This document shows positions 26,087 to 34,131 of a stretch of DNA of 38,975 nt, in pieces. The position numbers were made by a program, and so were the translations under genes. Each line of letters opens with the position of its first letter. The stretch's first letter is position 1. The DNA comes from a bacterium (lineage in GTDB: Bacteria; Campylobacterota; Campylobacteria; Campylobacterales; Sulfurimonadaceae): the NCBI GenBank assembly GCA_018825665.1, contig JAHJEG010000030.1:1-38975 (forward strand), read 5' to 3'. Below the pieces are notes generated by a model, which worked only from the letters and a program-made list of their open reading frames with translations, was not told the DNA's origin and did no database searches.

Positions 26087-26533
26087 GTGCTTAGTATCTA
26101 TAACGGCGCTTTAGATGTGCCCAAAATATTAAAAGAGTGGTATGAGCAGGAGTCAGCGAGCAATTACGGCGCCTATATCCCTTTTGTCGGGACTGTAAGA
26201 AGTGAAGACGGGATAGATGGGCTGAGTTTTGACATTTACGAGCCTATACTTGAGCGCTGGTTTCAAAGCTGGGAAAAAAAAGCGAAAGAAAAGGGTGCGA
26301 TTATAAAAATGGCGCATAGCCGTGGGGATGTTATGCTGCATGAGTCCTCGTATATAGCGGCTGTTTTTTCACCCAAAAGAAGAGTCGCGCTGGAGTTTAT
26401 AGACGCTTTTGTGGAAGATTTCAAAGCTTCTGCGCCTATATGGAAATATGATTTGAAAGACTCCAAAAGGGTTTATGCGCTTGAGCGCTCGACTGCCATA
26501 AAAGGGAGTGGGATTCTGGGGGCAAAAAAGTGA
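26087..26533 (+). CDS. moaE: Molybdopterin synthase catalytic subunit MoaE
   Basis: A 148-residue protein starting at GTG 26087, with G-rich sequence upstream inside the moaD end. MoaE features are GAYIPFVGTVR near residue 25-35, AHSRGDVMLHESSYIAAVFS in the centre, and APIWKYD with a following Lys (DLKDSKRVYALE) near the C-terminus that form the active site. It forms the heterotetramer with MoaD. The last four bases overlap the moeA start (GTGA). Confidence 0.92.
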   Translation: MLSIYNGALDVPKILKEWYEQESASNYGAYIPFVGTVRSEDGIDGLSFDIYEPILERWFQSWEKKAKEKGAIIKMAHSRGDVMLHESSYIAAVFSPKRRVALEFIDAFVEDFKASAPIWKYDLKDSKRVYALERSTAIKGSGILGAKK

Positions 26534-27741
26534 AACTTCTCTCTTATGAAACAAGCCAAAATATGCTCAACCTGTTGGATGTGGAACATACCAGAAAGGA
26601 AAATGTGCCTCTTAGTTCTTCGCTGGGAAGGATTTTGGCAGAAGATATCGTTGCTGTACACAGTGACCCTCAGTTTCCCACTGCGTCGATGGACGGATAT
26701 GCCGTAATACACTCTGACCTGCAAGAGCTAAACATTAAGATTCTGGGAACAAATCCCGCGGGCAACAATGAGCAAAGAGTGATTCGCTCGGGCGAATGCA
26801 TCAAAACATTTACAGGCTCAAAGATGCCCGAGGGAAGCGATACTCTGATTCAGATTGAAAACGTGTCTGTAGAAGAGGACACTATTGTCATTCATGAGAC
26901 GGTGCCTAAAGGCTCGTCCGTACGCCCCGTGGGCGAAGGATATAAGGCCGGCGATACTCTTATCAAAAAAGGGACAAAAATAGGTTTTGCCCAGATAGGA
27001 GTCATGGCTGCCTTGAATATCGTAATGGTAAAAGTCGCTCTTAAACCGCGGGTAGCCGTAATCTCAACAGGAAGCGAGATCCTGGATCTTGGGGTACATA
27101 GCGATAATCCGGCACAGATCAGAAGTTCAAACAACTACACGCTTGCGGCTCTTTTTGAATCAGCGGGTGCGGAAGTGATTCAGCTTGGGGTTGTAGGGGA
27201 TGACAAAGACTCTATTATGAAGACCTTCCAAAATGCTCTTGCCTGTGCCGATATTCTGGTAAGTACGGGGGGAGTGAGTGTCGGTGACTATGATTTTGTA
27301 AAAGATATAGTCCCAAGACTCGGAGCAGAAGTGGTATATAAAGGCGTGGCGATAAAACCGGGCAAACATATCCTGCTTGCACAAAAAAGTGAAAAGTTTG
27401 TTTTGGCATTGCCGGGCTTTGCATACTCTTCGACGGTTACAGCTGTTTTATATGCCCTGCCTCTCATAGCAAAGATGTTGGGAAAAGAGGACGCATACAA
27501 AACAGTAGAAGCAAAACTTGCGCAGGATTTCAAAAAAAGAAGTACTTTGACGGAATTTACCGCCTGCAATATCGTGCTCGAAGAGGGTGAATATTTTGTA
27601 GATTTCAAAGGCAAAAAAGTCGGAAGTTCGGCGATACTTACAAATCTCCTGCATAACAGCGGCTTGATGATAAGCGCAGAAGAGGACAACAACCTGCCTG
27701 AGGGTACTTCCGTGAATGTTATCCTGCTGGATAGTTTTTAA
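26530..27741 (+). CDS. moeA: Molybdopterin molybdenumtransferase MoeA
   Basis: A 403-residue protein starting at GTG 26530, overlapping moaE. It has the MoeA domain order: FPTASMDGYAVIHSD near the N-terminus, the beta-rich EAYKAGD-like GEGYKAGDTLI, VAVISTGSEIL, and the substrate-binding STGGVSVGDYDFVKD with IKPGKHIL. MoeA inserts molybdate (or tungstate) into adenylated molybdopterin. Enzymes of Campylobacterota respiration such as nitrate reductase and formate dehydrogenase depend on the product. Its stop is followed 9 bases later by a perfect palindrome built from the dispersed motif. Confidence 0.94.
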   Translation: MKLLSYETSQNMLNLLDVEHTRKENVPLSSSLGRILAEDIVAVHSDPQFPTASMDGYAVIHSDLQELNIKILGTNPAGNNEQRVIRSGECIKTFTGSKMPEGSDTLIQIENVSVEEDTIVIHETVPKGSSVRPVGEGYKAGDTLIKKGTKIGFAQIGVMAALNIVMVKVALKPRVAVISTGSEILDLGVHSDNPAQIRSSNNYTLAALFESAGAEVIQLGVVGDDKDSIMKTFQNALACADILVSTGGVSVGDYDFVKDIVPRLGAEVVYKGVAIKPGKHILLAQKSEKFVLALPGFAYSSTVTAVLYALPLIAKMLGKEDAYKTVEAKLAQDFKKRSTLTEFTACNIVLEEGEYFVDFKGKKVGSSAILTNLLHNSGLMISAEEDNNLPEGTSVNVILLDSF

Positions 27742-27750
27742 TATCTTTTA

Positions 27751-27776
27751 TTTGCACATGCCATGGCATGTGCAAA
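27751..27776. terminator. Perfect 26-bp palindrome made of two inverted motif copies
   Basis: The left half reads TTTGCACATGCCA and the right half is its exact complement, with no mismatch. It lies exactly 9 bases from the moeA stop and 9 bases from the rnhB stop, so it is placed for bidirectional termination. It has no T-run on either side. Each half is the dispersed WTTCCACATGCCR motif with C changed to G at its fourth base. Inverted uptake sequences serving as terminators are known in Neisseria and Haemophilus. Confidence 0.7.
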
Positions 27777-27785
27777 CTTGAATAA

Positions 27786-28343
27786 TCACGAAAACAATGT
27801 CGCTTCGAGTGCTTTTAGTTTATAACTTCTTCTGTGAATCTCACAATAACCGTATTTCCTAATCATTTCCACATGCCGGGGGGTTCCATAACCCTTATGC
27901 TTTTCAAACTCGTATTGCGGATATTTTTCAGCCATCCTGATGATATCTCTGTCATGCGTGACCTTGGCTAAAATAGAAGCCGCACTAACCTCGGCCACCT
28001 TTGTATCGGCCTTTATCATGGTGCTAAGACCGGGGACGCCGAAGGTGGTATTGCCGTCAAAAAGATATTCGTCGGCTTGCAGGTTTCGCATAATATCCCG
28101 AAGTCCACATGCCAGACAAGAGGAGATCCCCTTTTCGTCTATTTCCGCGGCACTGAATTTCACTACATGGTATTGGGCATGTTGCACTATAAGCTCATAA
28201 AGTGCCTCTCTTTTTTTGGCAGTGAGTTTTTTTGAGTCATTAAGACCTTGTATATTTGAGCGTAAAATACAGCCGGCCATCACCAAGTCTCCGGCTATCG
28301 GTCCCCGTCCCGCTTCATCTATTCCGCATAATCCGTTATTCAT
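27786..28343 (-). CDS. rnhB: Ribonuclease HII
   Basis: From ATG 28343 this is 185 residues; an upstream in-frame start at 28370 lies inside the neighbouring gene, and AAGGA supports 28343. It carries the RNase HII signature GIDEAGRGPIAGDLV (catalytic Asp and Glu), the LNDSKKL segment, FDGN, and AKVTHDRDI containing a catalytic Asp. It removes ribonucleotides misincorporated in DNA and the RNA of hybrids. It follows an ATPase gene by 8 bases. Two exact copies of CCACATGCC occur in this short gene (27869 and 28105). Confidence 0.95.
   Translation of the reverse strand: MNNGLCGIDEAGRGPIAGDLVMAGCILRSNIQGLNDSKKLTAKKREALYELIVQHAQYHVVKFSAAEIDEKGISSCLACGLRDIMRNLQADEYLFDGNTTFGVPGLSTMIKADTKVAEVSAASILAKVTHDRDIIRMAEKYPQYEFEKHKGYGTPRHVEMIRKYGYCEIHRRSYKLKALEATLFS
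27866..27878 (+). repeat. Dispersed motif copy 7 (TTTCCACATGCCG)
   Basis: Full match inside rnhB (Arg-His-Val-Glu on the gene strand), 90 bases from the palindrome. Confidence 0.7.
28104..28113 (+). repeat. Dispersed motif copy 8 (TCCACATGCC core)
   Basis: Nine-base core plus T, the second copy inside rnhB (Ala-Cys-Gly on the gene strand). Confidence 0.6.
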
Positions 28344-28351
28344 CTGTATCC

Positions 28352-29416
28352 TTAGTCTCCAATGGCCCATATATCAAAAGGCAGCATCTGCACTTTTGAA
28401 AAAGGGTGTGAGATCTTTCCTTCCGTATTCATAGTTATCGCGGTTACTTTTTGTATCTGATAGGTAAAGATGAATGCTTCAATCTGCTCTATCTTCTTAA
28501 AAAGTGCCCGCTCATCCGCAAAAGGCATGCAGAGCAGGACTTCATTGGCATGTGGAATGTAAAAATCGATCCCGTCCGCATAAAAGCAGGTGCTGTCTGA
28601 TTTTAAAAGTTCTAAATATATCATATTTTCAAAGAGTCTTCCAAAGTTCTTGTCAACCGTCAGTGCTGTTTTTAAAGATATATCACATAAATAAAGTTTT
28701 TTGGTAGCCTTGGGATGGTCGATTTTTTCCAGCTGGTGTATGTATTTTTTAGACACAAGATTTTCATAGGAGCGGTAAAGCTTGTCTTTTGATATTCTTC
28801 TGCTGCTTTTGAGTCTCTCGTATATAGTATAAGGGGAAGTTTTTTGAGCCATCATCTTTGCACAAAAACAGAGTATGTCAAACTCCATTGGATCCAGTGC
28901 ATACTTGAGGGTTTTTTGTATGTATATATTTCTCTCATCCGAATTCACCTTATGCATAGAGGGAAAACCTCCAAGCTTGAAAAAGTGATTTAAGGCACTT
29001 GAATCGTATTTGTGCTCATAGGCGAGAAACTCTTCGTAATCCAGAGGATAGAGCCATATATTTGTCAAAAAATCCATTTCGTAATGATTTTGTGCACAGA
29101 TAATCAGCTGCGGAACATTAACAACTTTTATCTCGGGAGTGTAGTTGTCCAAAACAAGAGTATCTATTTTATTTGTTTTGCAAAAGCCGGAGAGCTCTTT
29201 ATTGAGTTGTGCTATATTTATTCTGATATCTGAACAGTCTATAAAAAGATAAGCGTTTTTTTTAAGGGAGAGGAGATAGTTCTTTACGAGTTTTGTTTTG
29301 CCGCTTTGGGTAATGCCGTTTATCTGATAACTGGCCCCTTCGAGGAAAATCTTCCTGTCATGAAACTTATCCAGATGTATATCGGTTTTGTAAAACTCTT
29401 CTAGTAGAATTTCCAT
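28352..29416 (-). CDS. AAA-type ATP-binding protein (COG1373-like)
   Basis: The start is taken as ATG 29416 with AGGAA upstream, giving 354 residues; the frame stays open to 29629, but that runs into the divergent promoter region. It shows a Walker A GITQSGKT near residue 35, a Walker B-like IDTLVLDN, and a C-terminal winged-helix plus nuclease-like region resembling DUF4143 (LYRSYENLVSKKYIHQLEK, FENMIYLELLK, CFYADGIDFYIP). Proteins of this family are widespread orphan ATPases, sometimes linked to toxin-like functions; no physiological role is established. The pairing with rnhB may be only positional. Confidence 0.7.
   Translation of the reverse strand: MEILLEEFYKTDIHLDKFHDRKIFLEGASYQINGITQSGKTKLVKNYLLSLKKNAYLFIDCSDIRINIAQLNKELSGFCKTNKIDTLVLDNYTPEIKVVNVPQLIICAQNHYEMDFLTNIWLYPLDYEEFLAYEHKYDSSALNHFFKLGGFPSMHKVNSDERNIYIQKTLKYALDPMEFDILCFCAKMMAQKTSPYTIYERLKSSRRISKDKLYRSYENLVSKKYIHQLEKIDHPKATKKLYLCDISLKTALTVDKNFGRLFENMIYLELLKSDSTCFYADGIDFYIPHANEVLLCMPFADERALFKKIEQIEAFIFTYQIQKVTAITMNTEGKISHPFSKVQMLPFDIWAIGD
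28546..28558 (-). repeat. Dispersed motif copy 9 (ATTCCACATGCCA)
   Basis: Full match inside the ATPase gene (Ile-Pro-His-Ala-Asn). Confidence 0.7.
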
Positions 29417-29429
29417 AAAGGTTCCTGAA

Positions 29430-29439
29430 AGTATATAAT
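29430..29439. promoter_or_regulatory. Overlapping divergent -10 boxes (ATPase gene and large lipoprotein)
   Basis: The plus strand has TATAAT at 29434-29439 and the minus strand TATACT at 29430-29435. These overlap in the gap between the ATPase start (29416) and the lipoprotein start (29526), so the two transcripts could exclude each other. A second plus-strand candidate, TATAAA, lies near 29510. Confidence 0.35.
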
Positions 29440-29525
29440 TTAATTTAACAATTTTACAGTAATTTAATATGAAACTAATAAATCTAGGAGTAAGATTATG
29501 CAATCTAGGTATAAAAGGATTTGAC

Positions 29526-32500
29526 ATGAAACTTAAAACGTCCTTGGTTGCCAGCACTTTGGTGCTAGGCTTAACTTTTGCAATGCTAGGCTGTAGCGGG
29601 AGTTCGAGTAGCGATTCTACGACGGACACTCCGACGCCAAGTTTGAGTACCAGTTATACTTCTGTTTCGGGAACCACGGGTTCCACAGATACAACTTCTA
29701 CTCTTGGAACGCTTTTTTCATCTTCAGTGACTCCCGCAGAGACCATAGAGGGTACAGCGACACTGATAGTGGATACAAGCAATGACGGACTCTTCGGCAG
29801 TGATGATGCCAAATACAGCACTCCTGTAATCAACGGTTCATTCTCATTTGATGAAGTGTCTGTTTTAGAAAGCGGTGCTACAAAAGCACAGTTGACAGTT
29901 GTAAAAGAGGGTTTTGCACCTTATGTCAGAACCATCTCGCTTACACAGGATAACCCTCTTACGGTATTGGCGGAAATCGGCAAAAAACCTGTATTGACAG
30001 AGGTTATAAAATTGCCTGATGCAAATACAACTGCGAGATTAAGCTCTTTCGTAAAATTCGGTGTTACCAAATCAAGCACCGGGATAAGCTCCTTTTCAAA
30101 GCTTATGTCTCTTTCTGAATTTAAAGCAGAAGCCGATTTGAATCTTACACAAGAGGGTGCACTCAGCGAATCGGTCATACCGACAGGCTCTTTCCCTTCG
30201 GATGTTACGAGCGTAACGGCTAACTTACAGGCATTTGACTCTACGGATGCGGAAGATTTCGAGTATTTTCCGGGTTCATTGTCAGGTCACGGAAAACCTG
30301 CAGTTGGAGCCAGTGCGACTACAGACACAACTGAGCTTCCTCTGGAATCTGCAGGTTTTGACATGATAAGCCTCACAGACCAAAACGGCGAACATATAGA
30401 CCTGCAGCCGGTAGCAGCTTCAAAACTCCTCTCTATGGGCGTGTTTGACGGATGTACAGGTATGCAGTGGACGAGATATATCACTTCGGCTCAGGCAGAC
30501 GTGATAAAAGCATGGGGTGATGACGATAACACTACCGCAGGTTTTCAGGTACCTATCTGGAGTAATGATAACTCTACGGGTACATGGGCGTATATCGGTC
30601 TGGCAGATGCTTTTGACCTAAACGGTTCAAATCCTTATTTTCAAGTATGTGTAGACAGTAACTGGCAAGGGTATCTCAATTGTGATTCTACTATCTCTAT
30701 AGAACAGCCTAAACAGTTGTGTATAGCCGCAGTAGACCAGGACGGAAATCCTATCGGGGGCGTGAGCGTATACGGTCGATTGGGAACAGGCGGCAACTAT
30801 GCCAATACCTATTTGAATGCGACAACCGGTAAGGGAGTCTTAGGGCTTACTACAGGCGTGCCGAGTGACTGGACACTTACGTACAGCGGTTCCATCACAG
30901 GGTGGAGCAGTGCAGGGATCGACAGCAGTCTGGCGGTTGTATCTACGACTACAGGATGTGATTATGATCTGAATATTACAATTGATAATCCATACAGTGC
31001 CGAGATAAGAGTAAGAGCGTATGCGATGAATGATGATACCAACTCTACTCCATTGGCAAATGCAAGAGTAGGTTTGAGCTCGAGCAACTACGCTGACTAC
31101 TACAGCAGATCGGCATATACAAATGTAAACGGCGAAGCTGTATTTGCAGTAAAACCAAATGTCGCATATGTGGCTTCTTACAAAGCAGGAACTTCAAACG
31201 TAAATGTTAACAGCGCCGTTGTAGCTCCGGAAACTGCAGATAGCGGTGTCTATGCCTCAGTAGAAGTAAAAGACGCAAATGTAGCTCCAAGTGTATATAT
31301 ATACACAAACAGATCCCAATTGACGGATCAGGCAGAGACTTTGGGCTTTACAATATCGGCAAGTGACAGAAACGGTGATACATTGACGCTGAGTTCTCTT
31401 AAATTAAACGGAACGACGCTTGTCAAAGATGTTGACTACAGCGTAAAATCTTCTTACTCTTATGCAGGTTCATTGTATATACAGGGAGTATTGGATTTAA
31501 ATGCAAGCACAGTGAGTGCTATCGCTCCGACATCATTAAGTGTGGGCAGTTATTCACTCTCAGCAGCAGTTACGGACAGTAAAACTCCGACGACACAAAG
31601 TGTTTCTTTTAGCGTCAATGCAAATCAGGCACCTGTCATCGGTTCTATTTATTTAGTAGATCCTACGGGACGATACTATTATGTAAGCGGTTCTATCCCT
31701 GTTGGAGATTATACCGTTGTCGTATATGCGTATGATCCAGACGGTGACGTGGTTACGAAAACTATGGCGATAGACGGTTCTGATGTTACGGGAGTTGCAA
31801 CTTCTTTGGCTCAGGGAGACCACAATATCACTGTAACGGCGACAGATTCAAATAGTCTGAGTTCTACTAAAACAGTAAAAGTTTTTGTAGGTAACCATAA
31901 ACCGGTAATCAGATCAGCAGGCGCAAGCAAATATAAAGTTGATATAACCGTTCCTGAGACATTCAAACTGTACGCATATGTATCAGATGCTGAAAATGAT
32001 CCTTTAACGGTAAAAGCAAAAGATGCGAACGGAACCGTATACGATCTTACAAGACTATACTCTTATGATACGAAATATGTCAGTGCGGCTATAACCTTAA
32101 CAGAAGCAAAGGCTGCTAATGTATTTACCATAGTTGCAAATGATGCAGACAACAACAGTACGGCTGTAACTGTAAGCGTCGAGTCTTTCGCTACAAATAA
32201 AGCTCCGATTTTCACAACGGAACTTACTGCTATGACGGTAAACATAAATGAAGCCCAAAACTTCAGCTGTGTTGCTGAAGATCCTGAAGGTACGTATGTG
32301 ACCTATGAATGGAGTTTAAACGGTGTCGTTCAGTCAGATACAGATACGACATTTGCGCATACATTTACCTCTACAGGAAGCAATACATTAAGCTGTAAGG
32401 CTACAGACGGTGATGGAAAATACTCCACATCGAATGCTTCTATATTTGTAATTGACCCTACTGTGTCGGGCGTATTAACTGTTCATACAGGATTACAGGG

Positions 32501-34118
32501 ACTTATCGTCAGTAAACACAGTGTGACAAACTATGCTCTGATGGATGAAAAAGTGACGGATGCCAACGGCGATGTTACCTTTAATGTTGTCGGAGACAGA
32601 ACTACCTTTGCAGTATCCGCATGGCCTGGAATGGAAGTAAGTGCCGCCTTTATCATGGATATGCTCAAAACTGACTTGGAATGGCAGGCTCTATATAACT
32701 GTATGGACAGCAATGTGACTGAATGTGCCACTGCAGACTGGTGTGCGCTGAGCCAAACAGATACTATAGAAAACTGGATATGGGACATTACAAGAGATGT
32801 GAATGATACCCGTCCTCTTGCATCAAGCGTAGATGTTTTACCAGCAGACGGTGTTATCTCTGAGACTGAGCTCTACACAGGCGCTCTGTATCTTTTAGAT
32901 GCAAACGACGATAACAAGTTGACTTGGTCAGAAATCAACGGTGAAGACAAAGATGTACACATGGAAGTGTTTGCAAACGTTCCTGTTAGAGAATACTACA
33001 TAAACTTCTCGCCAATGGGCATGGATCAAAAATACCAGATTGAGTATGAGAGTGAGATGTGTATGGATAGTTTTGATGCAAATATAACGATTACGGGACT
33101 TACTCCTGAAACATCGCATGAATTACAATCCAGCGGAAGTGCTTATGCTTATGGTTATGGCGTTTATGCTGACGCTAACGGAACTATTAGCGTTCCAATC
33201 TATGTAAACAGACCGGGAGCAGATGCTAAGTATACAATACTCTTCAAAGGCAAAGAAACAGCCCAAACAGAGTGGAATTACTATCTGCTTAAATCTAAAA
33301 CAGAAGCTGAAATTAAAGCAGGCATTACGCTTAGTGCTGATTCCTTTGGCACGGCGGATACAAATGTAACTATTACAAACAGCGCTACAGAACGTCTTAC
33401 AAACATAGATGTTTACAGCAATGGATTATGGGTTGGAGCTTCCAACATCACAACGATAGATTACAATGCCAGCGGTGAATTCAGTGTATTTACAGACTCC
33501 AGTTTTACATACAGTCTGGACGGATACGAGTCACTTAATGTTGATGGTACGTATGTAAACAAAAATCATTACAAATACTACACTATCGATCCTCTGACAA
33601 CCAGCGCTTACAGTGCCGTGGATTATCCTCACTTGGCTGTGGATCTTACATTTGATCTAAAAGGCAACTGGCAACTTTCGGGAGATGAGATGTCTGAGGT
33701 CAACGTGGTATCGTTTGGATACAACAAATATGCTTATGTAGACGCGAGCATGAATCTAAACATAAATATCAACTGGACAGTCGCACCTAGTTCGATGCCT
33801 GATATAAATATTACTGCGGTAGCTCCAACTGCTATTGTGGCTGATATAACTGCGATTGAAGCGGCATCGGGTGATACGAGCGTATATCTCGATGTTGAAG
33901 ATTTCAAAGGTATTACGGATGAGACAAGCTTTTTAAATGCGGCAGCAGGTTCAACACAGCAAAATATAGGTGAGCTTGGATACCGTTATGTCGGATTTGA
34001 AAAATGGTTGTATGATGCTTATGCAACTGCTTATTCAGCAGATGTAAATACAAGAACAACTAAGCGAGCTTCGGTATTTAGCATAGGGTATGATACTGAT
34101 AAACTTTTCGCAAAATAG
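29526..34118 (+). CDS. Giant Ig-like-repeat surface lipoprotein with an EF-hand
   Basis: From ATG 29526 (AAAGGA upstream) this is 1530 residues. A signal peptide with lipobox MLG-C23 is followed by a Ser/Thr-rich linker, and carboxypeptidase-regulatory-like beta domains occupy about 60-570. Four Ig/cadherin-like repeats begin at about 583, 699, 790 and 890, each opening with an N-x-x-P motif (NVAP, NQAP, NHKP, NKAP) and containing D-x-[DE]-[GN]-D type calcium positions. A canonical EF-hand loop, DANDDNKLTWSE, spans 1125-1136. The chain is Asp/Thr/Ser-rich with few Cys. It is probably a calcium-stabilised surface adhesin or matrix protein. The gene precedes a secreted subtilase by 13 bases, which may process it. 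The function is unknown. Confidence 0.75.
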   Translation: MKLKTSLVASTLVLGLTFAMLGCSGSSSSDSTTDTPTPSLSTSYTSVSGTTGSTDTTSTLGTLFSSSVTPAETIEGTATLIVDTSNDGLFGSDDAKYSTPVINGSFSFDEVSVLESGATKAQLTVVKEGFAPYVRTISLTQDNPLTVLAEIGKKPVLTEVIKLPDANTTARLSSFVKFGVTKSSTGISSFSKLMSLSEFKAEADLNLTQEGALSESVIPTGSFPSDVTSVTANLQAFDSTDAEDFEYFPGSLSGHGKPAVGASATTDTTELPLESAGFDMISLTDQNGEHIDLQPVAASKLLSMGVFDGCTGMQWTRYITSAQADVIKAWGDDDNTTAGFQVPIWSNDNSTGTWAYIGLADAFDLNGSNPYFQVCVDSNWQGYLNCDSTISIEQPKQLCIAAVDQDGNPIGGVSVYGRLGTGGNYANTYLNATTGKGVLGLTTGVPSDWTLTYSGSITGWSSAGIDSSLAVVSTTTGCDYDLNITIDNPYSAEIRVRAYAMNDDTNSTPLANARVGLSSSNYADYYSRSAYTNVNGEAVFAVKPNVAYVASYKAGTSNVNVNSAVVAPETADSGVYASVEVKDANVAPSVYIYTNRSQLTDQAETLGFTISASDRNGDTLTLSSLKLNGTTLVKDVDYSVKSSYSYAGSLYIQGVLDLNASTVSAIAPTSLSVGSYSLSAAVTDSKTPTTQSVSFSVNANQAPVIGSIYLVDPTGRYYYVSGSIPVGDYTVVVYAYDPDGDVVTKTMAIDGSDVTGVATSLAQGDHNITVTATDSNSLSSTKTVKVFVGNHKPVIRSAGASKYKVDITVPETFKLYAYVSDAENDPLTVKAKDANGTVYDLTRLYSYDTKYVSAAITLTEAKAANVFTIVANDADNNSTAVTVSVESFATNKAPIFTTELTAMTVNINEAQNFSCVAEDPEGTYVTYEWSLNGVVQSDTDTTFAHTFTSTGSNTLSCKATDGDGKYSTSNASIFVIDPTVSGVLTVHTGLQGLIVSKHSVTNYALMDEKVTDANGDVTFNVVGDRTTFAVSAWPGMEVSAAFIMDMLKTDLEWQALYNCMDSNVTECATADWCALSQTDTIENWIWDITRDVNDTRPLASSVDVLPADGVISETELYTGALYLLDANDDNKLTWSEINGEDKDVHMEVFANVPVREYYINFSPMGMDQKYQIEYESEMCMDSFDANITITGLTPETSHELQSSGSAYAYGYGVYADANGTISVPIYVNRPGADAKYTILFKGKETAQTEWNYYLLKSKTEAEIKAGITLSADSFGTADTNVTITNSATERLTNIDVYSNGLWVGASNITTIDYNASGEFSVFTDSSFTYSLDGYESLNVDGTYVNKNHYKYYTIDPLTTSAYSAVDYPHLAVDLTFDLKGNWQLSGDEMSEVNVVSFGYNKYAYVDASMNLNININWTVAPSSMPDINITAVAPTAIVADITAIEAASGDTSVYLDVEDFKGITDETSFLNAAAGSTQQNIGELGYRYVGFEKWLYDAYATAYSADVNTRTTKRASVFSIGYDTDKLFAK

Positions 34119-34131
34119 CATTGAAAGAGGG

